Shown in pieces: positions 34,748 through 47,443 of a DNA stretch of 64,000 bases. The DNA is from Citrus sinensis (taxonomy: Eukaryota > Streptophyta > Magnoliopsida > Sapindales > Rutaceae), in contig NC_068559.1 of the NCBI RefSeq assembly GCF_022201045.2, positions 24,435,501-24,499,500 on the forward strand. Direction: 5' to 3'. Position numbers and translations under genes: made by a program. Positions within the stretch are counted from its first letter, which is position 1. Each line of letters starts with the position of its first letter. The notes under the pieces are model-generated. The model saw nothing but the letters and a program-made list of their open reading frames with translations. It had not been told where the DNA came from and did not search any database.

Positions 34748-36255
34748 ACCTCTCTGACTTCAAGCCGTCGCTTTTAGCGCCTCGCCAACTTTGAATCACA
34801 TTACACTAGGATTTGTCAAATTCGGGTTATTTAGGTTTAGGATTAGGCTTGGGAGCACATGGAATAGAATTAAGGCTTGATAATAACTTGCTTTAGAATT
34901 TAGTCAAAATTTTGATAAATCTCTATTTTACTTTTATTTGGTTATTTGTTTATAAAAATAAGGTTTTTTTTTTCATCTATCTTTGAATTTACAACTTTAC
35001 CTTGTAATGATTATAGAGTGTGAGCTTTATTTTAAGGATTATTTTGTATTTTTGATATAAATAGAAAATTTAAGGATAAAATGGTATTTTCATTGCTGAA
35101 ATTTAACTGATTCAATTAACTTTAAGAGGGTTTAAAATTGAATTATGTTGTGGCTTGTGAGGTAAAGTGAAATTTCTCCTGTAATTAACTCTAATGTTTT
35201 GTCTTTCTTCATAATTATTGCAATAATATAAGTGCCATAAATTAATATAGCCAGTGAGATCTCATAAAGTGCTTTTACGGGGTGTTAGGACGTGGGAGCT
35301 TAACTCTGTCCAATGGGGTGGAAACTCCATTCTTAATACAGATTTCCATACTATCTTAAAAAGCCAAAATTAAAAATAGAATGGTGTTAAATAAACCCAA
35401 ACTATTTTCCAAATAGGTCAGTACCCATCTGAACTTTTTAATAGCCCCAGAATAATTACAAGGTCAAAGAATGTAGGATTTGCTGAAGCAGTTCCACAAT
35501 CACTCTCAGAAGTTCTGTAGTTTTTTCTAACAGATGGCTATTTGTATGGATATGCAACGCAATCAAGATAACTTTTTCAACCACAGAATCTTTTTTTTTT
35601 TTTTAACTGTCCTCAAAATTTAGCTTGGGTTTTGATAATACCAACTTTTAATTAAATATCTCACCTTTTTACAATTAAAAAAAAAAAAGAAGCATTAACT
35701 TTTGAAAAAGGTGTAGAAAATAAATAAAAAATGGAAAATAGAATATAAACCCTAAGTTGGATGAGGGTGCTGGGGGGTAAAAAAAGTCTCGGCTGGCCCC
35801 TGGCCACAACAAAGTCGGATGTGTATTGGAAGGTATGATGATACATTGGATGCTCCAGCTTTACGCAAAGCTCACTTGGACACCAAGGCCAGTTTCCAGC
35901 CTCCTGGTGGATCTAAGTGTCTCCCACCTAGCCCTTAAAACCCTGGAACATGTGCCTCAATGAGTCACTGTAGCATCTATTAGAAACTCTAGAAGGGTCA
36001 AGGGACCCTCCTTGTCTCTCCCTTAAATCATTCTAGGAGTAGGCCAAATGCCCTAAATTATGACTCAATCTCTTCTCACTCACACGGCAATCACTTTTTC
36101 CATTCTTCATCTTCACTTCATCATTTACAAAACAATACAAGAACAATCACATCTTCGATATGTATACAGCAAGATTAATTAGACTTCCAACTTCCTGTTA
36201 TCACAGCAAAAGAAACTGGCTTAATAAGTTGAGAGACGATCGATCACTGATGTAA
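34748..36255. other. Intergenic between the TRIM and the USP-like gene
   Basis: No gene found. GC-richer, non-coding patches at about 35750-35850 and 35870-36040 may be retroelement debris but I cannot assign them. Confidence 0.4.
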
Positions 36256-37173
36256 TTAAGCCAAGAGCCAGAAATCTTTGTGACGTTTGGTGGTGATTAA
36301 ATAACCTCCTAGTTTCTTGCTCTTTCTCCTCACGGCAACCGCCATGCAATCAGCATTTTGAATACAGTATTCGACAAAACTACCACCTGGGACTCGATTC
36401 CCTGCCCACATCATAAAAAGCCGCCACGTTGTGGACCGCTTTTTCTGCCCCAAAACAAGAAGCGCCACCCCTTGTTTCCTTGCTTCTTCCACTATTGCTG
36501 GACCTTTCTCTTTCCCTTCCACCACTGCAACCTCAAATTGTACCTGCCAGTCCCAAAGTCACAGCAGCATTAGTTTATATACACGAGGAGACTCGAGCAC
36601 TCAACATTTAGCTTATATCTATATTTAAGTTCATCGTAGCGGGCTCACTTCTGGTCTCTTCTGCTGACACATATTCTTTAATGAATGAACAAATTCGTAG
36701 CCCCTTGGAGCTCTCTGCTTCCCGGATTCTTCACCCGTGGCTGCAGTGATATTGAAACAATCTTAATTAGTTTCCTTAATCAACATTTAAGGAAAAAAAG
36801 AAAAAGAAAATATTTTGTAGCTTCAACCTTGTTTATTATTAGAAGGCTTGATGACATAAACCAGAACAACTTTGTCCTGACTCTGAACCGTGTGAGTGAG
36901 TGACCATTGCAGTGCTCCCTTAGCTTCATTGCTAGAATCAACCACGATCATGATCTTCCGACCACTACTTACCAATTTCTGGCCGTCGTTCGACTTCTCT
37001 TCTCCGACATTAATGCCGGGATTGTTGCACTTGTTATGATCACTTCCATTTGTGGCAGAATTAATGGCATTAGGCAGCTTGGATTTTATAGGCGGGGAAC
37101 GCACTTTAACAAGCGGCCTAATCCTGTTTAGACAGAAATTTGGCAACCTTGTGCCGGTACTCTTCTTGCCCAT
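36256..37173 (-). CDS. Universal stress protein (USP)-like, 241 aa
   Basis: Three exons: 37173-36828, 36740-36649, 36543-36256; 726 bp in frame. An N-terminal basic, variable part of about 75 residues is followed by a USP fold (adenine-nucleotide alpha-hydrolase-like). It starts RKIMIVVDSSNEAKGALQWS (first strand and helix with the nucleotide-side Asp) and continues VVLVYVIK. Exon 3 has VQFEVAVVEGKEKGPAIVEE, then VALLVLGQKKR, and a final segment CMAVAVRRKSKKLGGYLI. Role unknown; USP domains bind ATP or respond to stress in other plant proteins. Its place beside NOP14 matches my memory of the Arabidopsis AP1 region (At1g69070 to At1g69120). Donors are CAAG|GTTGAA and GAA|GTGAGC. Confidence 0.82.
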
Positions 37174-40137
37174 GTCTTCAGAATTTGATCAGATGGTTTC
37201 TGTAGGAGACTGCCCAAATCCCAATAATTATATGGAGAAGAAGAAGGGGAAAAGCAAATCAAGAATCAATTGGAAATAGGACACGAATTTCTAGGTGCTG
37301 GTCCGGGGGAACTTGGTTATTGTTTCTGCTTTGCCTTTTTCCTTTTTAATCATGTTAGTCTATTGGTTTTCTTTTTCATTTTCTTTTTGTGGGGCTATTC
37401 CTGAACGTGCTTCTCATGAAGCTGTAGGGACACTGCCGCTCATGGATTTAGCTATGTGCGCTTCGGCATCAAATAATTTAATAACGTGCTTTTATTTTCC
37501 CCCCTGGCTTTGATTCCAATAAAAATGCAAGGCACCATCTCATGATACGTGAAGGTTCCTTCTGTTCGTTCCCTTGGTGACATTTTCTTATGTAATTTCC
37601 TTTGGAAAAAAGAAAATGTTAATTATCACAAAGTTGGATGCTTTAATTACGCAGATTCCTAATTGCCTCGATCCAGTCCAATCGGAAGAAAATTTACTTG
37701 AAGCTTTGTTACAAACGCATTGGGTAGAACACATTTGAAGAAATCCGCATCGAGCATAAGGAGAGAGAGTCGGGTGCTCACAGCCTACATATTTAGTCCT
37801 ATCTCATTGATGTGTGACGCCATTGAAATCATTACACCGGACTCGAGCACTCAACCTCAATTATGAGGTGAGGAGATGATTATTAAAAAAAAATCCTCAC
37901 TCCTACAGTTTCTTCTAAAATGTGATTAAAAAAAAAAAAGAAAAAAATCAATGGATAAGGATGCATAGACTAAGAGCAGCTGAGATGTTTCATTAAGAAG
38001 AACCAAAAAATGTATAAATGATGGGAAGAAGTCTACACGGTCAGCCTCGGCCACAGTAAAATGGGATCGCAATCACAAGAAGTAATGGCAATAATTCGCC
38101 TTCGCCAAGGATTTCCAATTCTACTTAACTGCCAACACAGTTTGGATTTTGGAGTCACATTAGCAAATCAAAACATTGAAAAGGTTCACAAATTGCGTTC
38201 ATGGTTGATATTTATTAAGCTTACTCCTCACGCGACCGCATCATCATTAATTCCCATTTAAACAAAGAATATATGGTTAACTAATACTATCATGAATGAT
38301 ATTTATCAAAATTAAAATCGGTTTTACTGATACCAAGTAACCCTAATATCAAAGTCGTAACAAATATTGAAAAACAAAAGGTAAGTCAACTTCATGGTGA
38401 CAACTAGAAAAAGTTAAAAATATTGATTAAGATAAATAAACCAATTAAACGCTTTTAAATTGAGGGCCAACTTCTCAAGATTATATTATTAATCATGTCT
38501 ATTACCTCTGGAAACAGGGTTCAACAACTCTCCCTAACTTTGCATCATATGACGGGTAGAAGGTCCTTTCCAAATCAAGCTTTTAAAAATTAAAAACAAA
38601 ATTAAAAAAAAGGTCCCTTACGTGTTTGTGTTTAACTGGAGAGTGGTGACATCTTTAATAATTATTTGAGATGGTATTAGCTTTTAATAAATTTTTTAAA
38701 ATGGCACTGCAAGTCTGAACCACAAAGATTAACGTTTTTAATCATCATTTCTATCCCCAAAAGAATTTTCTTGGCTAGGAGTTATGTGGTCACGTAAATT
38801 TCATCTCTATTTGCTACCCCCAAAAAAAGAAAAAAAAAAACAAAAACAAAGTTGTTTCTTCGGATTCCAAATCCTATGCAATCCTCGATTATAAAACCAA
38901 AATAAATAAATAAAACTTAATTCACGGTTATTATCAGTCAAAAATTTATTTTGTTTAAAATATGTTTAAATTACTGACTAGACTAACTACTGTTTTAGTG
39001 AATTTTGTGATAAACTTATTTTAGTTTGAAATCCTTCCAACCCTCTCACAAGGACAAGGCAAGAATCCGTTGCCATTAGGTCATACTAAAATGATTATTA
39101 AAAAGAATTTGATAATTTATCCCATACATTAAGAACTAATATTTGTAATTTTATTTAAGTTGCATTTTTTTCCCTTTTTTTTTTAAAAAAAAAAGAAAGA
39201 AAGAAAGAAAGAAAAAGACTAGTTGGATTTACGCATAGTTTGTAATTGAGTGTAGGGGAAACCGTGCGGGAGGTCCTTTTAATAGGGCCACGTACGATTT
39301 TAATAGACTATATAACACACAGCAGGGCGCTTGCGTGACCAATGTGTTGGGCTGAGTGGGCGGGTATTTCAGGCCCACACTTGTCGATAGTCCATAAAAG
39401 CCTCGCACCAAAGATGGAAAGAAATCAACAAATCACAAAATTGAATAGATTATCAGAGAATCTTCCAGCGATTTAACGTAGCAATATTAATGTTGAAGGA
39501 AATATTTACAGAGATTTTGATATGATTAAGCGATCAAGGTTAATTAAAACCAATTTAATCAATAAGCGTTATCCACTTATCCCTCTTTTGAAAATTTTGT
39601 AAACTCAAAGTCAAAAGTGATAATAACTCATCCATATCCTTTATTCAATAAAATAATACGATAAAGTATAAAGAGTTCAACTAGGATCGGATAATTATCG
39701 GTTTCTATTTATTAAAAATATTAAATGAGGATCCCATAAAATCAAACGATTTAGTTTGATATATGATTGCGACGTACATGCAGAGAAAAACTTCAAGTTT
39801 TAGAATCTTTTGCATGTTCCTTCCCTTGATCGTATTGAACTTGGACTTCTCCTTCTCCTTCTCCTTCTCCTTGTCATTCTCTTTATTCTGTTAAATCTTC
39901 AAATCTTTCCTTAAGTCTTTCTATTCTATTAAACCTTCAAATCTTTGCTTTTTTTTTTTTTCCCATCAATTTTCTGCTTTTGGTTTTGTTTTTCTATTTC
40001 AAGGTTTGTATCTTAATTAGTTTTTATTCTTGTATCTTAATTATCTAGTCCTTTCGGTTTGGTTATATTTAATTGTACCTGTTTTTTTTTTTTTTTTTTT
40101 TCCCTCTCCTTCTTGTAAAGATTTAAGTTAAAGCATC
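37174..40137. other. Intergenic between divergent USP-like and RING genes
   Basis: Upstream region of both neighbours. It has poly-A tracts, a GAAA microsatellite (about 39194-39214), and a pyrimidine-rich CTTCTC repeat (about 39846-39872) that is probably in the leader of the RING gene. No exon or bounded transposon recognised. Confidence 0.45.
39846..39872 (+). repeat. CTTCTC pyrimidine repeat upstream of the RING gene
   Basis: About four and a half CTTCTC units, roughly 265 bases before the ATG. CT-rich repeats are common in plant core promoters and 5' leaders; a role here is inference. Confidence 0.55.
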
Positions 40138-41239
40138 ATGGGTTCTTTATGTTGTTGTTTTCGTGTCAACGATCATGAAGATAGTAGCTTAAGTAATTCC
40201 AACGATAATGAAGGCTGCAGGTGTCCAAATTGCCGCCTCCACACCTTACTCAACAAGGTATTTTTCTTGATTCAACAACCATCTCCGATTATGGCATATA
40301 ATAAAAGCTTCTTTTTTTTTCCCCCCTTTTCTAATGGATGTTAATTTATTTGCAGTATACAGCATTATTCAAGAAAGATGAAACCCTTGCTGGCCCTTCT
40401 GATGCCCATCAAGGCGCAGCCTTATCAACTTCTAATTCTTCTTCTAGTTCGCCGTCGTCTTGTAATATACTCCCTGAGATCGTTACATCTCAGCTAAGAA
40501 CTATGCGTTTTGATCCTCAGCTCTTGCACAAACAACTTAGATATGGTGATAGTACTAATTACCCGGAACGTGCCGAGGAAGACGGTAGGTTGACTAAATT
40601 GGAACGTTTAGATCTCTTGCTGAAATCACCCCTCAGGAAATTGGGACCTGAAGACGAGGATGTCTGTCCCACGTGTCTTGAAGGTAACACCTCTAACTTC
40701 TGTTATATATGTGTACATATAATTTGAACATAATCTGGTTGTTCTATAATAGCGACAATTTGGATTTATCCCAGTAGACGTTTGGAGAAGTCTGGGTGGA
40801 CCATGATACTTGACTTGGTGTTTGATTTTTTAACATTGGGTTCGTGTTGGCAGAGTACACTCTTGAAAATCCAAAGATAGTGACACAGTGTCGTCACCAC
40901 TACCATCTAAGCTGTATATATGAGTGGATGGAGAGAAGCCCAACATGTCCTGTTTGCAGCAAGGTATTTATATACTTTTGTTTCTTTCATATTTTTGTCT
41001 TTTGATTGCTTCGAGTTGCCCTTGCCCCTTTCCCTTGTGCCGGAAAAACAAAATTTGAAATTTCCAAGACTTTGATAATGAAGAAAAATAAGTATACAAG
41101 TTAAAGATAAGACAGTTTACTAGTGAAACAACTTATTACACTAGTGCTTTTCCTCATAACGTAGACTGATTTTATAATGCAACTGAATAATATCTTGGGT
41201 TGCACACTGTAGGTGATGGTATTTGATGAAACAACTTGA
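40138..41239 (+). CDS. RING-H2 E3 ubiquitin ligase (At3g02290-like), 194 aa
   Basis: Four exons: 40138-40257, 40356-40683, 40854-40963 and 41213-41239; 585 bp in frame. The N-terminus MGSLCCCF has Gly2 and a Cys triplet, fitting N-myristoylation plus palmitoylation and hence membrane attachment. A Ser-rich linker follows. The C-terminal RING-H2 finger runs CPTCLEEYTL ... CRHHYHLSC ... WMERSPTCPVC, so all eight zinc ligands are present. It would transfer ubiquitin from an E2 to unknown substrates. The final exon holds only eight codons and the stop (VMVFDETT), which matches this family's short tail. Donors are AAG|GTATTT, GAAG|GTAACA and AAG|GTATTT. It is the only plus-strand host gene here. 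Confidence 0.88.
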
Positions 41240-41828
41240 CGATCGAAGTACAGCAGGCACCCTAAAACCACAGAGGAACATTTTAACTGTGGGAAAGAAA
41301 AAACAGATATGAGTGTGTGGGTTCATTTTAAGGAGGCTTTCACATTAATTTGAGTTTACGAAGCTAGCTAGGCATGTGAATTTTCCTCCATTAAAAATTC
41401 ATTTGTTTGCGATTGAAATTTTGTTAGGTCTTTCCAAATATATATATGAACTCTATAGATCAATGTATAGCCGATTCAGTGAACTCTCACTTCACTGGCT
41501 AGCCTATAATTTTTCTTTCTTCTGGTCAGTCAGTGACCTAGCAATATTACGTTTACCAATAATTATTTTCATTTTGCTATCTCTCTTGAGTCATATTACT
41601 CTTCCAAAAGCTGGAATTTTCCGAAAACTGGAATTAACAGAAACCAGGACATCCAACTAACAAACGTTCAGATATTCATTTACCATGACTGGAGTTTGAA
41701 TATACATTTATATAACATCATCACCATAGATATCGTCACGTCATATAAGATAGATTAAGGAGGAGGGGTACTAAATGATTTTTGTTCTTCTCATGCCTCA
41801 TACGGGTGTTTATTAGCTAGAAAGTGTA
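41240..41828. other. Region between converging RING and AP1-like genes
   Basis: 3' flanks of the two convergent genes. The plus reading 41376-41660 is hydrophobic but has no recognisable family and no splice context. Confidence 0.4.
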
Positions 41829-41843
41829 CCCCCCCCCCCCCCC
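41829..41843 (-). repeat. 15-base G tract just after the AP1-like stop
   Basis: Uninterrupted C15 on plus (G15 on the gene strand) starts 21 bases downstream of the stop codon and so lies in the 3' UTR. Its length may be unreliable in sequencing. Confidence 0.9.
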
Positions 41844-41863
41844 AAATTTTTTTCTCTCACAGT

Positions 41864-44800
41864 TCATCCAGCAAAGCATCCAAGGCTACACGAACATACG
41901 GGTTCAAGGGTGAGGTTAAGCTCGTTCCTCCTCATCTCCGATGCCTGTTCCTGGTAGGCACCGCTGCATCAAAATCGTTACGTAATCAAGTTAGTGATAC
42001 TAGTCTTCAAAGAGGTTCATTTTGGACAAAGGTAAGCAACATATTTAGGGAATTCACATAAATTGGTGGTTGCATCTTCTACATCCCTTTTCTAGGCATC
42101 GATTAAATCTATAAATGATAAATTAATATGGGAATTTGTTTCTAAGTGCCATGCTTCTGCCTACTTCTATTAGTTTGGTAGTCATTCTTCCTATTGTTTA
42201 CAGTTGTTCATTTGCTTGTTACAGTTGTTGTGGATTAAAAATCACAATACCTTAATGTCGAAACATAACCTACATTATGCATATATAGACCCAAATACTT
42301 ACATAAATGGCCACGCCAACACAGCAGCGTCTCCAACAAATTAAGAAGATGAGGAAAAAATGGGGATTTATTTTATTAATTACCTCATAGCTCACCCCAA
42401 ATTAAATACATCTTAATTCTACTGCAAGAGACCAAATCAATTGGACTATCTTGGAAATATATTTCAATGTATAAACAAACTAACATATGCACATATCTTA
42501 TCTTATTCCCTATGCTTACATAACTATTTGATGCTAAAGAATGTTCAGCAGCTGAAAATAGATTTTTTTATGCAAATTGCACTACTATATAGTTGAGACT
42601 AAAACAGCATATCGAAATCATGGAAGATAAAATTACCCAAGTCTTAAGCAAGGAGGTGGCTGTGGAAGTAGAAAGGATAATGTGTTGGGAACCTGGTTTT
42701 GAATTTGATTCCCCCACTGAGCTTGTTGCGCTGCAGCCTTCTCTCTCTCCTTAATCTATTTCCATATCATAGGAAAAGTAGAATCACTAAGATGCATTAT
42801 TTAAGATTTCAGTATTAAAATATTCCATCCCACAGCTTGCTCTAAGTCCTAACAGGAAAGCAAGGTGCAGTGGCATTATCTATTGACATTGAGAGATATA
42901 TACATATAGAGGTTTGTAATGAAGTTAATTCGAATGTACAAACATATTAATGAAGAAGGATCACCTGCTTTACCAGCAAGTTGTTTTGCTCCTCTATAGA
43001 CTTTTCCTGTCATAGAACATAATAAGAGATGTAGATGGCATTCCAACAAATATATGTGTGCTCTACAAACCATGATGTATCAGAGAAATTACTGAACTGG
43101 GTTTTGGTAAAGCTTGGAGTAAATTTTCAATCTCATGCGTAGAACAGTTTTTTGCAAAATTTATCTTCTGTTCTGTATATTAGATAAAAACCCATTGTAT
43201 TCATCATTCTCTTTGTTTTAGAATTGCAAGAGAAATTTATAGAAACCCATTAGCCTAGCTAACACTCTAAAACCACCAAAATATGGCATGCTTTTCTGAG
43301 AAGTGATACAATATATGTGATGGTATGCTTTCCTCGCTTTCCACGAATGAGCAGGCAAAAAATAAAGCTTCCATTGTCATACTACAAAATTTATAACCAG
43401 TACACACACATACGTTAAAAGGTCTTACTTTTTTCTGAAGCTCAGAGATGGACTCTTGCATGAGTTGATTCTGCGCAAAGAGTGAAATTCAACATCAACT
43501 ATGCAAAAATTATAGACTTGACTTGACTGAATCTGGATAAAATAATAAGTAATCAACATACTTTTCTTGATCTGATGTGTTTGAGAGCGGTGTCCAGCTG
43601 TTGCTCCAACTGTTGGATGTCTTTGAGGGACAGAGACTCTAAATCTTCTCCCAAATAGTGCCTGAAGAGGTCAATTTGAGAACCAGTGTAGAATGTACTT
43701 TTGGAAGAACATCTTCAAAGAAAAGCTTAAAAGTGCATTATTTGAAGAAAAAAGATCACTTATCCCTTAACATGTGGTTATTTTTATAGCATAGGATCAG
43801 ATTAAAGTACCTTTGGTTTTTCTGCAGAAGATCTATCTTAGCCTTAAGGTTGTTGCACTCCAGGGGCCAGTTACGCTACATAGAGGAACTCAGTATCAGA
43901 AATGCTAACTTTTTTTTTTTTGTCTGAACCACGAGGTGGTTCTGAGTGAGTACTAACTGTAGGAGGTACCTTTAAGTCTGTACCACAACCCAGACTAATC
44001 CCCGCTCACACCGGGTCGTCCCGTAAGAAGTAAAGTACTGGTTAAAGTGGTGACTCCATATGAGAGCGGGGCTTGAACCTCTGACCTCTCTTAAGGAGTG
44101 AGAGTACCGAACCACTCACACCAACCAACTTTGGTTATCAGAAATGCTAACTTTGACTGTACTTGCTACCGCCTAAGATTAATCAACCCATTCATCGTTG
44201 TTTACTGATTAATTAGCCTCAAATTTTCAAGTATTATCTTGGCTATAATAGAAGTACAATACGTACCTGTGATTCAGGATCAGGGGCAATCAGCTGTCTC
44301 TCAGCATAGGCGTACCTCTCATAGCGTTCCAGTATCTTTTCCATGCTGTGTTAAAAGAAGAGTTAATTTCTAGCATTATTCTTAATTATACAAATTCAAT
44401 TGTTGAACCTTTGCCGATATTAATTAGCAGGTAAAAAATCTCACAGGAGGGTGGCATGTGGTTTCTAAAATGTACCTTTAAATTCCGTTAAATACAGTAC
44501 TGTTTGCTCAATTGACTATTTCAGTAGAATTCTTGCTCCAGCTTTCTTAGAATATAGAATTCTTGCTCCAGCTTTCTTAGAATATGTTTTATTCAAATGT
44601 TTCATCCGGTTGAAAACTTTTTAATTATTGTTACTGACCAAATTAGATGAAGTGATGCAATTGTATTAAAGAAGAAAGAATATTCATGCGGACATCACCA
44701 ATGAAGATTTCAAGTGCAACTTCAACCTATTTACTATGACTCATAGCTCTTCAATGACAAACGAAACCGATACTAGAAATAAATGTAAATTGATGCTACA

Positions 44801-46820
44801 TTAGAACATATGACTTGCTATTAAACACCTTCGGGCAAAAGTTTAACATATCACAACATTGTGAAAGACAAAAGGTTATTTTATAGATTGAGATGAGTAA
44901 CAGGTCAAATAAGTCACGTATCACATAAAAATAAGCAATTATTTAACTTGGTTTCAGGTTCATTCATATAGACAGAGAAAAGAAGAATCCTGCTACTAGT
45001 AAAGTCATTAATAACAACAAAGATACAAGAATAATAAAAATAATCAATTAAATAATACCTACGAAACTTTCGGAACTTACTCTTTTATTTTACAATTCTC
45101 AGAGATCCTAAACAAGTATTTGAACTTCATACTTTCAAAATTAAGTAACAAAAGTGTTTGGTAAATTCTTCTAACTTGTTATAGAACCTAAGTTAATTTG
45201 AGTTCATAATTGTTTAATGAAAATATCATATTATTCTTCTGGCTTATTCTTATCCAAATTTAAAATTCATGACTCTAAATATCTATAGACTTTTACTTGA
45301 TGGTTAGAGTTTCGATCTTTGTGTTGATTTTGACAAGATTGTGATTATTAGTTATTGGATAATAATATACATAAGATTAAATCTTAGTTGTGCACTTTTA
45401 AAAGAAAAAAATTATTATCCACAAATTATTATGAATGCATACATGGCATTGAGACAATATTAATATAATCTAATCTAATTCAATCATCAATCATGAGAAA
45501 ATATTAAATATAATCTAATCTCGTTCTATCCTAACCCATCTAATCTAACATACCAAATGCACCTTGTATGCAGGTTTGACATCGCACAAATTTGATAATA
45601 CAAACCAACTAAGCGCAATGCAATTGGAAGAGTAAGGTAGAAAAGTTGATACAAAATTATTTTTTACCATGAAAAACAATTCCAATGATGTGACTTGACT
45701 TTTCATTTTCTTCTATTTGTTGTTTCAAATTAATTGTACAAATAATTTTGTGTAATCAGTTTGTAAATGCAGCATGAATTATTCTTTATTTCTACGGGAA
45801 GACTCTTTGAATTTCCTCCCACTTATCTGTATTGTGTTTATTTTAGCAGGAATATGTCTGATGTCCGTACAGAAGAGAAGAGTGATATTATCAGGATTAC
45901 AAGCTTGAAATCATGTGTCACTATTTGGGGAAGGCCCTATTTTCTTATTTCTGCTACACCCACAACATTCTTATAGGTTATAGCCAGTGAGTTCCCTCCA
46001 TGTTAAATAGACACTTATTTTTTTACACCAAGTTTATTTAATTAACATATGCGAGGAGGTTTTTTTTTCTGGGGAAGAAAAAGTATCCTAATCCCTAGAC
46101 CCCTAGTATGATGCAATTTTTTCTTTTCACTAAACTGGTAATGTGCTCTCTCCAATCAGAGAACAATTAGATTTTAAATAAATAAATAAATACAGTATTG
46201 CCTCCTAGATCCTGAATTAAAAATGCATTACCTCCTTTGTAGGCCCAACATAGTTAATAAGGGTTTACTAATCTATGTAATCATAGTCCATTCCCCGATA
46301 TTCGGCGTAACTACAGTACTAAAGGGAAAACGCCAACAACAACAAAAGATAAGCTATCAGATCATCAATTTTCCACTATCTCATGTTATGCGTCTAGCTA
46401 CCAGTCTATTAACATTATATGTAATAACTTCTTAAAAGAAAAAAGGAAAGAAACTCTAAAATTGTACACCGAAAACGCAAGAATATTTTTCATTTAGGAC
46501 CAATGATCAAGGACTCTTTCAGTCAGATTTCACCTTTGACAAGACAGGAGTCCCATTGGCAAGATTATGAAGGAGGACTTCTAATAATACATTTTTTAAG
46601 TTATAATTTAAGTACCCCATTATCTAGTAAGGTTGCATGAAATTAATCTCACAAAGCGGCAAATAGAAACACCAGCTGCTTCGATGACATCAGAAATCTA
46701 ACTCAACATTGACTAGAAAATAAACTGACATCAAGTGCAGCAAAATCTTTGCAAAAGAAAACGTATTTTCCTTTCATCAGGAACATGGGAAGAAAATTCG
46801 GACAAAAAACATTATTGAAA

Positions 46821-46851
<31 letters not shown>

Positions 46852-47061
46852 CAGCAGATTAAAGGGTGAATATTACCAAGAGTCAGTGGAGTATTCAAAG
46901 AGCTTCCCTTTGTGAGAGAAGATAATAACAGCAACTTCAGCATCACATAACACAGAGATCTCATGAGCTTTCTTCAAGAAGCCAGCTCTCCGTTTGGAAA
47001 AGGTAACTTGGCGATTGATCTTGTTCTCTATTCTCTTCAGCTGAACCCTACCTCTTCCCAT
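41864..47061 (-). CDS. AP1-clade (SQUAMOSA) MIKC MADS-box factor, 243 aa
   Basis: Eight exons: 47061-46877, 44345-44267, 43875-43811, 43661-43562, 43470-43429, 43006-42965, 42755-42637, 41963-41864. Lengths 185, 79, 65, 100, 42, 42, 119, 100 follow the MIKC pattern; 732 bp in frame. MADS domain 1-60 ([40 protein letters not shown]), I region, keratin-like domain ([20 protein letters not shown]), C-terminus ending [13 protein letters not shown] then LGCFAG. The tail is the euAP1 motif with a CaaX-like end changed from CFAA to CFAG. Expected to be a nuclear floral-meristem or sepal/fruit regulator that pairs with SEP proteins. Intron 1 is 2.5 kb, as usual for the clade. Divergence from standard AP1 and its SEP neighbour suggest a tomato MC-type orthologue. 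Confidence 0.9.
43894..44154 (-). mobile_element. tRNA-derived SINE in intron 2 of the AP1-like gene
   Basis: Body about 43913-44135. Read on minus it starts near TTGGTTGGTGTGAGTGGTTC (A-box-like), has a B box GGTTCAAGCCC, and ends in a poly-A tail (poly-T on plus). Perfect 19-bp target duplications, TATCAGAAATGCTAACTTT, lie at 43894-43912 and 44136-44154. Orientation is the same as the gene. Confidence 0.93.
44525..44584. repeat. 30-bp perfect tandem duplication in AP1-like intron 1
   Basis: AGAATTCTTGCTCCAGCTTT plus CTTAGAATAT occurs twice in direct succession (44525-44554 and 44555-44584). It is 180 bases upstream of exon 2 on the gene strand. Confidence 0.9.
46825..46851. repeat. GA microsatellite near the 5' end of AP1-like intron 1
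   Basis: About 13 GA repeats roughly 25 bases inside intron 1, next to the exon 1 donor (46876). GA/CT repeats bind BPC (GAGA-binding) factors in plants; a role here is inference. Confidence 0.85.
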
Positions 47062-47350
47062 TGTTATGAATTCTTCTGTATGATCTGTCTCACTCTCTCT
47101 CTGTCTCACACAGATTATTTGATAATTTCTATTCTTTTTTTTTTCTCTTTCCCCCAAAGAAACCCAACAACCAAAGCCCCTCCAAAAACAGAAACCCAAA
47201 TCTAATATCTCATAAAAGGATTTTCTTCTTCTTGCCAAATGTGAAGTTTGTTTAAGAAAGCATGCACATTTATAGAACAGGAAATTAAAAGGAAATAGAG
47301 ATAACAGCTTCAGATGTGGAGTAATGGTTGCAGTGAAAAAGTGGGTCGAT

Positions 47351-47443
47351 GCGTGTCGGCTTCTCATTGGTTGCCCTCATAGCGTGTCGGTTTCTCATTG
47401 GTTGTCCTCATAGCGTGTCGGTTTCTCATTGGTTGTCCTCATA
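47351..47443 (-). promoter_or_regulatory. Three 31-bp promoter repeats, each with a CCAAT box
   Basis: Units at 47351-47381, 47382-47412 and 47413-47443. Each contains TTCTCATTGGTTG (CCAAT on the gene strand) and CCTCATAGCG. The second and third units are almost identical and the first differs at two positions. They lie 290-380 bases upstream of the AP1-like ATG and could bind NF-Y; that is inference. Confidence 0.75.

Noticed and set aside
41376-41660. Hydrophobic plus-strand reading of 94 codons downstream of the RING gene
   Set aside because: No recognised family, and composition is expected of AT-rich DNA in this frame.
45767-46435. Two short plus-strand readings inside AP1-like intron 1
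   Set aside because: No family resemblance; located in a long intron of a gene on the other strand.
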